Shown here: positions 4,872 through 5,069 of the stretch, in pieces
Numbering within the stretch: the first letter of the stretch is position 1
How the letters are laid out: each line of letters opens with the position of its first letter
Assembly: GCA_015485015.1 (NCBI GenBank)
Contig: WFUK01000095.1
Location: 1 to 5,069 of the forward strand
Direction of reading: 5' to 3'
Source: Paracoccaceae bacterium
GTDB lineage: Bacteria > Pseudomonadota > Alphaproteobacteria > Rhodobacterales > Rhodobacteraceae
Length of the DNA stretch: 5,069 nucleotides
The notes under the pieces: model-generated
Databases searched by the model: none
What the model saw: only the letters and a program-made list of their open reading frames with translations
Told to the model about the DNA's origin: nothing
Translations under genes and position numbers: made by a program

Positions 4872-5069
4872 TTAAGGCTCCCCAAAATGGGCTAAATAAA
4901 TCTTCCAGCCCTCGTTCGGGACAAATTTTTTGTCAAAAGAAATCAAAGGCTCACTTGCGCTCCCAAACTGTGCTGCATAATGTCTCCGTCCTTTGAGAAT
5001 GCCATCATAAATTCGGCGTAGTTGTTTTTGCATATTCAATTGCTGACTAACCTCATCTGGGGCTAATAA
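4872..5069 (-). CDS. Unrecognised protein, C-terminal 65 residues (5' part beyond window edge)
   Basis: One minus-strand frame stays open from the window edge to a TAA at 4874-4872; the other two minus frames stop within the first 15 bases from the edge. The peptide starts LLAPDEVSQQLNMQKQLRRI, continues through YDGILKGRRHYAAQFGSASE, then PLISFDKKFVPNEGWKIYLA and ends HFGEP. It has a mixed, protein-like composition with a basic helix-like stretch (about residues 13-32) and an aromatic C-terminal segment. I do not recognise the family and assign no function. The region is more AT-rich than pheT. The stop lies 31 bp from the REP-like pair, and the gene is convergent with the toxin-antitoxin operon. 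Against it: the open stretch is short, so chance is possible. Confidence 0.5.
   Translation of the reverse strand, partial: LLAPDEVSQQLNMQKQLRRIYDGILKGRRHYAAQFGSASEPLISFDKKFVPNEGWKIYLAHFGEP

Noticed and set aside
4778..4996. Plus-strand frame of 72 codons after the toxin
   Set aside because: It begins inside the REP-like hairpins, has no good ribosome site and is antisense to the more protein-like minus-strand frame at the right edge.

Overview
The window looks like chromosomal DNA from an alphaproteobacterium, most likely a member of the Rhodobacteraceae (Roseobacter-type). The reasons are the GC-rich codon use of pheT and ytoQ, the style of the alanine dehydrogenase and PheT proteins, and the pheT-ytoQ pairing. 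The taxonomic call is an inference from protein style, not from a marker gene.

Layout from left to right: (1) the last 41 codons of an alanine dehydrogenase gene on the plus strand; (2) a strong hairpin terminator shared by convergent genes; (3) on the minus strand, a 284-residue membrane protein with four predicted helices and a C-terminal LytTR DNA-binding domain; (4) a 210-bp AT-rich gap holding a perfect 16-bp inverted repeat with a 3-nt loop, plus phased AGTT motifs next to a T8 run; (5) a minus-strand operon of pheT (phenylalanyl-tRNA synthetase beta chain, complete, 805 aa) followed, with a 4-bp ATGA overlap, by ytoQ (nucleoside 2-deoxyribosyltransferase superfamily); (6) a 137-bp divergent region with a 12-bp palindrome over the promoter; (7) on the plus strand, a type II toxin-antitoxin pair (Phd/YefM (StbD)-like antitoxin, RelE toxin) overlapping by 11 bp; (8) two REP-like GC-rich hairpins directly after the toxin, the first including the toxin stop codon; (9) at the right edge, the C-terminal 65 residues of an unrecognised minus-strand protein.

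The translation theme is loose but real: PheRS beta charges tRNA-Phe, and RelE cleaves mRNA in the ribosomal A site. The toxin-antitoxin module sits immediately upstream of and divergent from pheT, and the palindrome in between can be read as a -10 element in both directions. I see no pheS in the window, so pheT is separated from its partner subunit gene or lies at some distance from it.

There is no CRISPR array, rRNA, tRNA or intact insertion sequence. The least explained items are the membrane-tethered LytTR regulator with no visible partner, the long perfect palindrome behind ytoQ, the shared pheT/toxin-antitoxin control region, and the truncated unknown gene at the right edge. I do not see a clearly new multi-gene system.
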